DNA of 10,455 bases from Sphingobacteriaceae bacterium. Lineage in GTDB: Bacteria; Bacteroidota; Bacteroidia; Sphingobacteriales; Sphingobacteriaceae. Shown one piece after another: positions 1-6,490 of this stretch. Positions within the stretch are counted from its first letter, which is position 1, and each line of letters starts with the position of its first letter. A model generated the notes under the pieces. The model saw nothing but the letters and a program-made list of their open reading frames with translations. It made no database searches and was not told the DNA's origin. The position numbers were made by a program, and so were the translations under genes. The stretch lies in assembly GCA_947458775.1 (NCBI GenBank), contig CANGZX010000010.1, forward strand, positions 1 to 10,455. Reading direction: 5' to 3'.

Positions 1-188
1 CGGTGCAAAAACTCTTCTTTGCTTATAAAATAATAGTCTTTCCCATCAATTTCGTTGCCTCTTTTGGCACGGGTGGTAGCCGAAACTGAGAAGGCTAATT
101 GCGGTATTTTACCCAATAAATGATGTACAATGGTAGTTTTACCTGCACCCGATGGGGCTGAAAATATAATGAGTTTACCTTGTTGCAT
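1..188 (-). CDS. gmk: Guanylate kinase, N-terminal part (cut by window edge)
   Basis: Guanylate kinase phosphorylates GMP to GDP with ATP in the cytoplasm, in purine nucleotide synthesis and salvage. Only the first 62 codons are inside the window; the rest lies beyond base 1. The protein begins [19 protein letters not shown], which carries the P-loop (S-G-A-G-K-T-T, about residues 13-19). The GMP-binding segment F-S-V-S-A-T-T-R follows at about 33-40, then G-x-x-Y-Y-F-like text (D-Y-Y-F) near residue 51. The order and spacing match the family. The start lies 14 bp beyond the yicC stop codon, and yicC-gmk is a widespread gene pair, so the two are probably co-transcribed. No break is visible in the part present. 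Confidence 0.93.
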   Translation of the reverse strand, partial: MQQGKLIIFSAPSGAGKTTIVHHLLGKIPQLAFSVSATTRAKRGNEIDGKDYYFISKEEFLH

Positions 189-202
189 ACCGCTATCTAT
201 AA

Positions 203-1078
203 TTAAAGTACGTTGAGTAATTGTTCTTTAATTTTTTCTAATTCTTCTTTCATGTTTACCACCACTTGTTGCATATGTGCATCGTTTGCTTTAGAACCAA
301 TGGTATTAATTTCTCTGCCTATTTCTTGGGAAATAAATCCTAATTTTTTGCCATTCGCATCGGCATGGTTGAGGGTGCTTAAAAAATAGTCGGCATGACT
401 TTTTAAGCGGATTTTTTCTTCCGTAATATCTAGTTTATCGATGTAATAAATGAGTTCTTGTTCGAACCTATTTTCATCGATGTGTTCTTTCAAAAGATGA
501 TCGTTTAAAATAGTGGATAAACGTTCGCGAATGACCGGTATGCGTTTTTTCTCCGCAGTATCTACCTCGGCTAGGCCACTTAAAATATGCTGAATGCGTA
601 GCTCTAGATCTTTTTTAAGCACGGCACCTTCATCGGCTCTAAACTGCTGAAAAGCTTTGGAAGCTTGTTCAAAAGTTGCTAAAATAAGGGCCCACTCTTC
701 TTCGCTTCCGGTTTCATCGGTATAGCTAATTACCTCGGGCAGGTGCAATGCCAAAGAGAATAGATTGTTGCTGGTATCGCCCAAATTGGCCGCAGCAGCT
801 TTCAATTGCGTGTAGTACGCTGCCAATTTAGCCTGATCTATTTGTGCGGTTTTGGTATCGGTTTGGTTATTTTCAACGGTTAGGGCTACATAGGCCTTTC
901 CTCTTTCAATGCTTTTACTGCATTCGTTTCGCAAGAGCAATTCCTTATCGGAATAGGCTTTGGGCATTTTTAAAGAGAGCTCTAAAAATTTACTGTTTAG
1001 CGATTTAATTTCTACGGTAATTTTACTGTTTCCCGTATCACGAGTGGCTAAACCGAAACCGGTCATTGATTTAATCAT
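203..1078 (-). CDS. yicC: YicC/YloC family endoribonuclease
   Basis: The 291-aa product is the usual length for the YicC family (E. coli YicC, B. subtilis YloC), for which endoribonuclease activity and a role in small-RNA turnover have been reported. The N-terminus M-I-K-S-M-T-G-F-G is the family signature. The YicC-like N-terminal domain covers roughly residues 1-155. The C-terminal DUF1732 domain covers about 205-291, with the conserved stretch [17 protein letters not shown] near residues 248-264. The first methionine is preferred over Met5 because the residues before M-T-G-F-G are conserved in the family. A promoter-like motif sits 4 bp before the ATG, so the mRNA may be leaderless. gmk follows after 14 bp. 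The RNA substrate in this organism cannot be read from sequence. Confidence 0.93.
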   Translation of the reverse strand: MIKSMTGFGLATRDTGNSKITVEIKSLNSKFLELSLKMPKAYSDKELLLRNECSKSIERGKAYVALTVENNQTDTKTAQIDQAKLAAYYTQLKAAAANLGDTSNNLFSLALHLPEVISYTDETGSEEEWALILATFEQASKAFQQFRADEGAVLKKDLELRIQHILSGLAEVDTAEKKRIPVIRERLSTILNDHLLKEHIDENRFEQELIYYIDKLDITEEKIRLKSHADYFLSTLNHADANGKKLGFISQEIGREINTIGSKANDAHMQQVVVNMKEELEKIKEQLLNVL

Positions 1079-1082
1079 CGAG

Positions 1083-1113
1083 CAAAGATACTATAAATTT
1101 GATTCTAGCCGAA
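1083..1113 (-). promoter_or_regulatory. Predicted Bacteroidota promoter of yicC-gmk
   Basis: On the minus strand the -7 element TATCTTTG (1090-1083) matches TAnnTTTG exactly. The -33 position, 19 bp upstream, reads TTCG (1113-1110), one mismatch from TTTG. The -7 element ends only 4 bp before the yicC ATG, so transcription would start at or within a few bases of the start codon. This gives yicC-gmk a promoter separate from the acpP operon. Confidence 0.55.
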
Positions 1114-1151
1114 GCGTAGGGCGCTTACTGATTTGCTAAAATGGCTTCGGC
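1108..1151. repeat. Nested inverted repeats at the plsC stop codon
   Basis: A perfect 8-bp inverted repeat (GCCGAAGC at 1108-1115, GCTTCGGC at 1144-1151) encloses the plsC stop codon. Inside it is a second perfect stem, AAGCG (1112-1116) with CGCTT (1122-1126) around a 5-base loop. The two stems share bases, so they exclude each other in RNA. No T-run follows on the minus strand, so this is not a standard intrinsic terminator. It could weakly separate plsC from yicC or protect the 3' end of the plsC mRNA. The outer left arm overlaps the predicted yicC -33 element. Its function is unproven. Confidence 0.35.
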
Positions 1152-1871
1152 CATTTGTGCTTTTACGGTAGCCTTTAGGCATTCTACATCTTCAAGGCCA
1201 AAACCAGTAACCTGTACAGGCGGAAGAAATAAACAGGTAATGATTCCTGGTTTTACCTGTAAAGGGGCCTTGCGTGGTAGCAATGCTTTGGCATTTATGA
1301 GCACCATGGGTACAAGGGGCGTTTGCGTTTCAATGGCTATGCGAAAAGCACCATCGTAAAAATTACCCAACAACTCATCGGTGGTATTCATGGTACCTTC
1401 CGGAAAAATAAAAATAGACTGCCCTGCGGCAATTTCTACTTTTAAAGCTTGCACGCTAGCTGCTCTGCTTTCTGGGCTTTTGCGGTCGAGCATTACGACT
1501 AGTTTTTTATACAAAATTCCAAAAATAGGGGCTTTTACCATTTCTATTTTACCCAAAGGCTTAAAAGCTTGGGGGGCTGCCAATACTACCGAAATGGCAT
1601 CGAGGTAGGAACCGTGGTTACACACATAAATGTAGGATTTGGAGGTGTCTACGACCTCTCTATTTTTGATTGTAATGCGGTACAAGCATAAAATAGCTAC
1701 CGCCTTAGCCCAAATACGCAAGCAGGTAAATGATAAGGCTTGTGCTTTTTTGCCTTTAAATAGGAGTTGAATGAGAATGATAAAAGGAAACATCAACAGC
1801 ATGAAGGCGATGAAAACCACCAAACCCCATACTAAATACAGGCTAGCAACTATATTTCGAATAAATTTCAT
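1125..1871 (-). CDS. plsC: 1-acyl-sn-glycerol-3-phosphate acyltransferase (PlsC/LPLAT)
   Basis: It is predicted to transfer an acyl chain to lysophosphatidic acid, giving phosphatidic acid at the inner membrane. From Met at 1871 the protein has 248 aa. A strong hydrophobic segment spans about residues 9-36. Catalytic block I is N-H-G-S-Y-L-D (H-x4-D, His86 and Asp91). Block III is F-P-E-G-T (156-160), and the block IV-like V-P-M-V-L-I-N-A lies near 187-194. An upstream in-frame ATG at 1895 would add eight residues but overlap rnc by 22 bp. I chose 1871, which leaves a 2-bp gap after the rnc stop and puts the membrane segment close to the N-terminus; neither start has a clear Shine-Dalgarno sequence. 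Linkage to acpP-fabF-rnc fits an ACP-using lipid pathway. Activity on another lysolipid cannot be excluded. Confidence 0.88.
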   Translation of the reverse strand: MKFIRNIVASLYLVWGLVVFIAFMLLMFPFIILIQLLFKGKKAQALSFTCLRIWAKAVAILCLYRITIKNREVVDTSKSYIYVCNHGSYLDAISVVLAAPQAFKPLGKIEMVKAPIFGILYKKLVVMLDRKSPESRAASVQALKVEIAAGQSIFIFPEGTMNTTDELLGNFYDGAFRIAIETQTPLVPMVLINAKALLPRKAPLQVKPGIITCLFLPPVQVTGFGLEDVECLKATVKAQMAEAILANQ

Positions 1872-1873
1872 AC

Positions 1874-2602
1874 TTAGATACTTAAAGTTTCGCAAGCCTT
1901 TTCGGCAGCCATTTTTTCGGCATTTTTCTTGTTAAAATCACGGCCCAAACCTACTACGTCACCATCAACAAGTGCCTGAATAGAAAATAGTTTTTCAGAT
2001 TCACCGGCCTCATTTACAAGGGGTTCGAATGCAAAATCTTTACCCTCACGTTGGCACCATTCTATGAGTTTGCTTTTAAAATTGGTTTCGGTTAATTCCA
2101 ATTGGTGCACATCTACGTGGTCTTGTATAATGCGGTTCAGAATAAGATCTTTAGTAAAATTATAGCCTTTATCTAGGTAAACGGCACCAATAAAGGCCTC
2201 AAAGGCATCGCCCAAGAGCGAACTTTGTTTATTACCGTAGTTTACCATTTTGGCATCGTATTCTACCAACTCGTTAAAGCCAAGTTTACGGGCTAGTTGG
2301 TTTAAGTTTACCCTACTTACAATTTTAGAACGCATTTCGGTTAAAAAGCCCTCATTTTTATACGGATATCGCTTAAAAAGCATTTCGGCTACCACAGCTC
2401 CCAAAATGGCATCGCCCAAAAATTCTAAGCGTTCATTACTACTTTTGGTACCGTTTTTTAGAGAAATAGCCACCGAACGATGGCGAAAAGCCATGCGGTA
2501 TAAATTTAAATTGCTTGGCACAAAGCCCAACATATTTTTTAGGCTCTTTGCAAACTTACGATGCGGAGATAAATAGAGATTGTATGCTTGAAAAATGGGC
2601 AT
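1874..2602 (-). CDS. rnc: Ribonuclease III
   Basis: RNase III cuts double-stranded RNA in rRNA processing and mRNA turnover, acting as a homodimer with Mg2+. The 242-aa protein has the catalytic domain first (about 25-165), with signature N-E-R-L-E-F-L-G-D-A at 56-65. Metal and catalytic residues by family alignment are Glu57, Glu60, Asp64, Glu84, Asp132 and Glu135; the last two lie in G-D-A-F-E-A-F-I-G. The double-stranded-RNA-binding domain follows (about 172-241), ending K-K-N-A-E-K-M-A-A-E-K-A. The N-terminus is about 19 residues longer than in E. coli before the first catalytic block. The gene starts 64 bp after fabF and ends 2 bp before the preferred plsC start. Placement beside fabF-acpP is common in bacteria. 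All key residues are present, so it should be active. Confidence 0.96.
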   Translation of the reverse strand: MPIFQAYNLYLSPHRKFAKSLKNMLGFVPSNLNLYRMAFRHRSVAISLKNGTKSSNERLEFLGDAILGAVVAEMLFKRYPYKNEGFLTEMRSKIVSRVNLNQLARKLGFNELVEYDAKMVNYGNKQSSLLGDAFEAFIGAVYLDKGYNFTKDLILNRIIQDHVDVHQLELTETNFKSKLIEWCQREGKDFAFEPLVNEAGESEKLFSIQALVDGDVVGLGRDFNKKNAEKMAAEKACETLSI

Positions 2603-2623
2603 CTAAAAACGTTAGTGAATCGA

Positions 2624-2643
2624 GTTGTACGATTAATTACAAC
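2624..2643. repeat. Short inverted repeat in the fabF-rnc gap
   Basis: GTTGTA (2624-2629) and TACAAC (2638-2643) are perfect 6-bp arms around an 8-base loop, in the 64-bp gap between fabF and rnc. There is no T-run on either side, so it is not a terminator. It may be a weak RNA hairpin, possibly a processing site, or chance. I see no TAnnTTTG promoter in this gap, which supports co-transcription of fabF and rnc. Confidence 0.25.
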
Positions 2644-2666
2644 GAATGTAAGAGAAAGTAAGGGAA

Positions 2667-3920
2667 TTAGACTTGATATTTTTTAAATATCACCGAAGCA
2701 TTGTGTCCACCAAAGCCAAAAGTATTGCTTTGTGCTGCACGTACTTCACGTTTTTGCGCCTTGTTAAAGGTAAGGTTCAATTTCGGATCAATTTCTGGAT
2801 CATCCGTAAAGTGGTTGATAGTTGGAGGGATAATATCGTTTTGTACCGATAATACCGAGGCAATGGCTTCTACGGCACCGGCTGCACCCAACAAATGGCC
2901 AGTCATAGATTTGGTGGAGCTGATATTTAAACGATAGGCGTCTTCGCCAAATAAACTTTGAATAGCCCTGGTTTCGCTAATATCTCCCAGCGGTGTTGAG
3001 GTTCCGTGCACATTGATATAATCAATATCCGAAGTGCTCATACCGGCATCTCTCAAGGCATTGGTCATTACCAATTTGGCACCTAAACCATCTGGATGTG
3101 GGGCCGTAATGTGATTTGCATCGGCACTCATGCCTCCTCCAACCAATTCGGCATAAATTTTAGCACCACGTGCCAAAGCATGATCTAGCTCTTCTAAAAT
3201 TAAGGTACCAGAACCTTCGCCGGCAACAAAGCCGTCTCGGTCTTTATCAAACGGACGTGAAGCCGTTTTAGGATCGTCATTTCTGGTAGAAAGGGCATGC
3301 ATGGCATTAAAACCTCCAATACCTGCTTCGTAAATAATGGCTTCAGAACCACCCGAAATAATAATATCGGCCATGCCTAAACGCACATAATTAAATGCAT
3401 CAATTAAAGCATTGGTAGAAGAAGCACAAGCAGAAACGGTAGAGAAGTTTGGTCCACGTAAACCATACTTAATAGAAATATGGCCCGGGGCAATATCCAA
3501 AATCATTTTTGGAATAAAGAAAGGGTTGAAACGAGGGGTACCATCGCCACCGGCAAAATTGGTTACCTCGTCTGAAAACGTTTTTAAACCGCCAATACCC
3601 GATCCCCAAATTACACCAATGCGGTTGGTATCTAGATTTTCGAAATCTAAAGCCGCATCTTTTACAGCCTCATCGGTAGAGGCTAAGGCAAAATGTACAA
3701 AGGGATCTAACTTGCGGGCATCTTTGCGATCCATAAATTGTTCTGGATCGAAGTTTTTAACCTCACATGCAAATTTGGTTTTAAAAAGAGTAGTGTCAAA
3801 ATGGGTTATTGGATTGGCACCACTTACTCCATTCAGCAAGTTATTCCAAAACTCAGGAACCGTATTACCGATTGGAGTAAGTGCACCTAAACCCGTTACA
3901 ACAACTCTTTTAAGCGCCAT
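2667..3920 (-). CDS. fabF: Beta-ketoacyl-[acyl-carrier-protein] synthase II
   Basis: FabF condenses malonyl-ACP with a growing acyl-ACP, elongating fatty acids in the type II cytoplasmic system. The 417-aa length is typical. The Cys-His-His catalytic set is complete: Cys165 in T-V-S-A-C-A-S-S-T-N, His305 in N-V-H-G-T-S-T-P, and His342 in S-M-T-G-H-L-L-G-A-A-G-A, with conserved Lys337 just before. The gate loop G-F-G-G-H-N lies at about 402-407. An active-site cysteine within this full-length layout, and direct linkage to acpP (9-bp gap), favour FabF over a chain-length-factor homologue; the P-F-D-K-D-R-D-G-F-V-A-G-E-G-S-G segment near 223-238 is typical of the family. It is the second gene of the acpP operon. 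Distinguishing it from FabB relies on overall similarity, but FabF is strongly favoured. Confidence 0.97.
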   Translation of the reverse strand: MALKRVVVTGLGALTPIGNTVPEFWNNLLNGVSGANPITHFDTTLFKTKFACEVKNFDPEQFMDRKDARKLDPFVHFALASTDEAVKDAALDFENLDTNRIGVIWGSGIGGLKTFSDEVTNFAGGDGTPRFNPFFIPKMILDIAPGHISIKYGLRGPNFSTVSACASSTNALIDAFNYVRLGMADIIISGGSEAIIYEAGIGGFNAMHALSTRNDDPKTASRPFDKDRDGFVAGEGSGTLILEELDHALARGAKIYAELVGGGMSADANHITAPHPDGLGAKLVMTNALRDAGMSTSDIDYINVHGTSTPLGDISETRAIQSLFGEDAYRLNISSTKSMTGHLLGAAGAVEAIASVLSVQNDIIPPTINHFTDDPEIDPKLNLTFNKAQKREVRAAQSNTFGFGGHNASVIFKKYQV

Positions 3921-3929
3921 TGGAGCGTA

Positions 3930-4166
3930 TTATTTTACGTTTGTTTCTAAGTAGGCAATAGCTTGACCAACCGTACCGATGGTTTCAGCTTGCTCATCAG
4001 GAATAGCAACATTGAATTCTTTTTCGAATTCCATGATAAGCTCTACGGTGTCTAATGAGTCGGCGCCTAAATCGTTGGTAAAAGAAGCTTCTGGGGTAAC
4101 TTCTGCTTCATCAACTCCTAATTTTTCTACGATAATTGCTTTGACTCTTGATGCGATATCAGACAT
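3930..4166 (-). CDS. acpP: Acyl carrier protein
   Basis: This 78-aa acidic protein carries acyl chains as thioesters on 4'-phosphopantetheine for fatty acid and phospholipid synthesis. The attachment serine is Ser37 in the D-S-L motif (G-A-D-S-L-D-T-V-E). Helix II (E-L-I-M-E-F-E) follows, as expected for the surface that binds partner enzymes. The start at 4166 is the only ATG giving a standard-length ACP. It is the first gene of the acpP-fabF-rnc-plsC set, with a predicted promoter 34-64 bp upstream of the ATG. Its neighbours FabF and probably PlsC use acyl-ACP. No Shine-Dalgarno sequence is visible, which is normal in this phylum. Confidence 0.98.
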   Translation of the reverse strand: MSDIASRVKAIIVEKLGVDEAEVTPEASFTNDLGADSLDTVELIMEFEKEFNVAIPDEQAETIGTVGQAIAYLETNVK

Positions 4167-4199
4167 AGTTTTATGATTTAAGGGTTAAATAATTCTGTG

Positions 4200-4230
4200 C
4201 AAAGAAAAATAAATAATATCAAATATCAAA
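4200..4230 (-). promoter_or_regulatory. Predicted promoter of the acpP-fabF-rnc-plsC operon
   Basis: On the minus strand the -33 element TTTG (4230-4227) is followed by exactly 19 bp and then TTTCTTTG (4207-4200), one mismatch from TAnnTTTG. A start about 7 bases downstream would give a leader of roughly 25-30 nt before the acpP ATG. The -33 side carries a short direct repeat (TTTGATA then TTTGATA). The spacing supports the call; the mismatch lowers certainty. Confidence 0.5.
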
Positions 4231-4246
4231 CCTTTTTGTTTTTGTC

Positions 4247-4255
4247 TTATACACA
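4247..4255 (+). promoter_or_regulatory. DnaA-box match between divergent promoters
   Basis: TTATACACA matches the DnaA-box consensus TTWTNCACA exactly and equals the E. coli oriC R2 box sequence. It lies between the predicted acpP promoter and the -7 motif of the rightward unit, close to where the -33 contact of the latter would fall. Binding by DnaA is inferred from the consensus only; a single 9-mer can occur by chance in AT-rich DNA. Confidence 0.3.
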
Positions 4256-4279
4256 TCGCCAATTAAACGCAAATGATGT

Positions 4280-4287
4280 TACTTTTG
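4280..4287 (+). promoter_or_regulatory. -7 promoter motif of the IPExxxVDY-pyk unit
   Basis: TACTTTTG matches TAnnTTTG exactly and lies 26 bp before the TTG start codon. No TTTG is present at the expected -33 position (about 4257-4260), so the promoter may be weak or need an activator. I see no other promoter-like motif before this gene or in the gap before pyk. Confidence 0.4.
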
Positions 4288-4313
4288 TATAAGATTAAAG
4301 CGAAATAAAAACC

Positions 4314-4733
4314 TTGAATAAAATTACGCTAAAACTAGAACTCGATTTCGATTTCATTGTACTGGCTATTACTACCTCTTTAAAAGATTATAGGCTGTGT
4401 TTTCACCTCAACAAATTCGCTCCGGCCAATTTTATGCGGGTTGATGAATTGGCCCTACCCTTATCCGATAACCATACTGTAGCACTATTTAATAGATATA
4501 CGTATCTGCCAGAAAATTGCGAAACCGAATTTTACCTGTTGAGTAATAAAGGATCGGAGGGTTTATTAATACCCGAAATGAACCGAGTGGATTACTTTTT
4601 AGTGATTAAAAATTTTATTGATAAGGAGGATTTAGAAGCTTGGATAACCCACTTAAAACAAATTCCTGAAGTGCTAGCTGCTGTAGAAGTTGATGTTAAA
4701 AAGTTGAAATCCAAAGAAAATCTGCTATTTTAG
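4314..4733 (+). CDS. IPExxxVDY family protein (function unknown)
   Basis: This small 139-aa soluble protein belongs to a Bacteroidota family named for its I-P-E-x-x-x-V-D-Y motif, seen here as I-P-E-M-N-R-V-D-Y at 86-94. The N-terminus L-E-L-D-F-D-F and the segment L-K-D-Y-R-L-C-F (23-30) also fit the family. I see no signal peptide, membrane segment or catalytic motif. The start is TTG at 4314: an in-frame stop (TAA, 4296-4298) lies just upstream with no ATG or GTG between, and the first internal ATG (residue 41) would remove conserved sequence. pyk follows 64 bp later on the same strand with no terminator or clear promoter between, so the two are probably co-transcribed. Linkage to pyk hints at a role near glycolysis, but this is inference only. 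Confidence 0.88.
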   Translation: MNKITLKLELDFDFIVLAITTSLKDYRLCFHLNKFAPANFMRVDELALPLSDNHTVALFNRYTYLPENCETEFYLLSNKGSEGLLIPEMNRVDYFLVIKNFIDKEDLEAWITHLKQIPEVLAAVEVDVKKLKSKENLLF

Positions 4734-4797
4734 CGCTGTTTATAATATAGGTGTACCTCATACACTCATTTTTAAATACCATTCAAACACACCCTGC

Positions 4798-6228
4798 ATG
4801 AAGCAAGTTCAAAGTAGAACTAAAATTGTGGCCACCATGGGCCCGGCATCTTCTCAAAAAGAAATGCTCATAAGTATGATAGAAGCCGGATTGAACGTAT
4901 GCCGCTTAAACTTTTCGCATGGTAGCCAAGAAGTTCATCAAAAAACCATTGACACCATTCGAGAAATTAACGCAGCGTATAAAACCAATGTGGGTATTTT
5001 GGCCGATTTACAAGGACCAAAAATTCGTATTGGTATGGTGCAAGAAGGAGGTATACAACTAGTAAATGGCGCACAAATAACCATTACCACCACCGAGCAA
5101 ATTGGCGATAACGAAAAAATATACATTACCTACGATACTTTTCCGAACGATGTACGCCAAGGTGAAATTATTTTATTAGACGATGGCAAGCTACAATTGC
5201 GTGTACTCAATACTAATAACAAAGATGAAGTGCGCTGCGAAGTGGTACATGGCGGTATTTTAACATCTAGAAAAGGGGTAAACTTACCAAACACCAAAGT
5301 ATCACTACCCAGTTTAACCGAAGAAGATTTAAGTAATTTACATTTTGCCCTTAAAAATGATATTGAGTGGATTGGGCTTTCATTTGTACGAGATGCCAGC
5401 GATATAGTAGAATTAAAACACATTATTGCCCAAAGCGGAAAACCTGCCCGTGTGATTGCCAAAATAGAAAAGCCAGAAGCCATTGAAAATATAGACGAAA
5501 TTATTTCGGTAACCGATGGGGTAATGGTGGCACGTGGCGATTTGGGCGTAGAAATGCCTATGGAACAAGTGCCTGTATTGCAAAAAATGATTGCTAAAAA
5601 ATGTCGTGCAGCAGGTAAACCCGTAATTGTGGCTACCCAAATGCTCGAAAGCATGATTACCACACCACGCCCTACCCGTGCCGAAGTAAACGATGTAGCC
5701 AACTCGGTATTGGATGGCGCCGATGCTGTAATGCTTAGTGGCGAAACTTCAGTAGGTGAATTTCCGCTAATCGTAATTGAAACGATGCAGAAAATTATTA
5801 CCAACGTAGAAGAAAATGCGTACCATTATAATACCCAAAAAGTACTCGACAAAAACTCAAATACCTACATGTCTGATGCAGTTTGTGGAACCGCAGTACA
5901 CTTAGCCGAACAAACCCATGCCGTTGGTATTGTATCTATGACCTACTCGGGTTATACCGCCTTCGAAATTTCTAGTCACCGGCCAAAAGCCAGTACCTTT
6001 ATTTTTACAAGTAACCGCAACCTATTAAACTCCTTAAGTTTAGTATGGGGTGTACAAGCATTTTTTTACGACAAGTTTGAAAGTACCGACAATACCATTA
6101 GTGAAGTAAACACCATACTCAAAGCTGAACACCAGGTAAAATCTGGAGATGTGGTAATTAATACCGCCGCCATGCCTATCGAAAATAAAGGAAAAACCAA
6201 TATGGTAAAAGTGACCGTTATTGATTAG
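4798..6228 (+). CDS. pyk: Pyruvate kinase
   Basis: It converts phosphoenolpyruvate and ADP to pyruvate and ATP, the last step of glycolysis, and acts as a cytoplasmic tetramer. The 476-aa length is normal. The N-terminal T-K-I-V-A-T-M-G-P-A-S (8-18) and R-L-N-F-S-H-G (36-42) form the barrel and nucleotide site. The B-domain lid follows A-D-L-Q-G-P-K-I-R-I-G (69-79). The active-site signature I-A-K-I-E-K-P-E has catalytic Lys222 and metal ligand Glu224, and Asp248 in A-R-G-D-L-G is the second metal ligand. A-T-Q-M-L-E-S-M and R-P-T-R-A-E-V-N-D-V-A-N lie at about 279-302. The C-terminal regulatory domain covers about 350-476. A strong terminator follows 20 bp after the stop, so the IPExxxVDY-pyk unit ends here. 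No missing residue or frameshift is seen. Confidence 0.97.
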   Translation: MKQVQSRTKIVATMGPASSQKEMLISMIEAGLNVCRLNFSHGSQEVHQKTIDTIREINAAYKTNVGILADLQGPKIRIGMVQEGGIQLVNGAQITITTTEQIGDNEKIYITYDTFPNDVRQGEIILLDDGKLQLRVLNTNNKDEVRCEVVHGGILTSRKGVNLPNTKVSLPSLTEEDLSNLHFALKNDIEWIGLSFVRDASDIVELKHIIAQSGKPARVIAKIEKPEAIENIDEIISVTDGVMVARGDLGVEMPMEQVPVLQKMIAKKCRAAGKPVIVATQMLESMITTPRPTRAEVNDVANSVLDGADAVMLSGETSVGEFPLIVIETMQKIITNVEENAYHYNTQKVLDKNSNTYMSDAVCGTAVHLAEQTHAVGIVSMTYSGYTAFEISSHRPKASTFIFTSNRNLLNSLSLVWGVQAFFYDKFESTDNTISEVNTILKAEHQVKSGDVVINTAAMPIENKGKTNMVKVTVID

Positions 6229-6248
6229 CATTGAGCTTTAATACCACC

Positions 6249-6281
6249 AAAAAGCCTCTAAAATAATTAGGGGCTTTTTTT
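6249..6281 (+). terminator. Rho-independent terminator of pyk
   Basis: The stem GCCTCTAA (6254-6261) pairs with TTAGGGGC (6267-6274) with one G-T wobble, around a 5-base loop. A run of seven T (6275-6281) follows, and the preceding A-run extends the stem. It closes the IPExxxVDY-pyk unit and insulates the nrdJ leader. Confidence 0.88.
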
Positions 6282-6362
6282 ATGCCAAAAAGATGGTGTA
6301 ATAAGTACATGAATGTGTGCTGAGAAATTCGTGCAGAATTATAATTAAAAATTATTTTTTTC

Positions 6363-6457
6363 TGAGTTTTCCACAGCGTTAATTACTTACAAAACAAGTA
6401 CTTATAAAAATATTTTTTACGTAGTGATTGTTTGGGCTTCGACTTGTGGAAAACTCA
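6363..6457. promoter_or_regulatory. 13-bp inverted repeat with paired DnaA-box cores
   Basis: TGAGTTTTCCACA (6363-6375) and TGTGGAAAACTCA (6445-6457) are perfect reverse complements separated by 69 bp of AT-rich DNA. Each arm contains TTTTCCACA (6367-6375 on plus, 6453-6445 on minus), an exact match to the DnaA-box consensus TTWTNCACA. The proximal arm ends 2 bp before the predicted -33 element of nrdJ, and the box centres are 78 bp apart. The layout suggests a looping or cooperative operator controlling nrdJ. The protein that binds is not shown by sequence: DnaA is the best match, and another regulator is possible because the conserved arm extends beyond the 9-mer. Confidence 0.5.
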
Positions 6458-6459
6458 AA

Positions 6460-6490
6460 TTGAGTGCATAGAATGGAAAGAATAAATTTG
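6460..6490 (+). promoter_or_regulatory. Predicted promoter of nrdJ
   Basis: TTG (6460-6462) is followed by a 20-bp spacer and TAAATTTG (6483-6490), an exact TAnnTTTG -7 element. Transcription would start near 6495-6499, giving a leader of about 65 nt. The -33 element lies inside a small inverted repeat (ACTCAA-A-TTGAGT, 6453-6465) that adjoins the proximal DnaA-like box, so a bound regulator could block or contact RNA polymerase. Confidence 0.6.

Noticed and set aside
3412-3954. A 180-codon open frame antisense to fabF and acpP
   Set aside because: It overlaps two clearly functional genes, resembles no family, and has no promoter or start context.
4749-4766. Small inverted repeat GTGTA/TACAC in the gap before pyk
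   Set aside because: The arms are only 5 bp, there is no T-run, and no promoter is associated. It is within chance expectation.
5130-5804. A 224-codon open frame antisense to pyk
   Set aside because: It is fully covered by pyk, which has all its catalytic residues. The antisense translation is low-complexity, rich in Ser, Thr and Ile, as expected for a mirror frame.
4247-6457. Chromosomal replication origin, suggested by three DnaA-box matches, AT-rich patches and mostly divergent gene orientation
   Set aside because: The boxes are spread over 2.2 kb with no cluster, dnaA, dnaN or similar origin genes are absent from the window, and the last gene breaks the orientation pattern. A cumulative GC-skew plot of the whole genome would decide.
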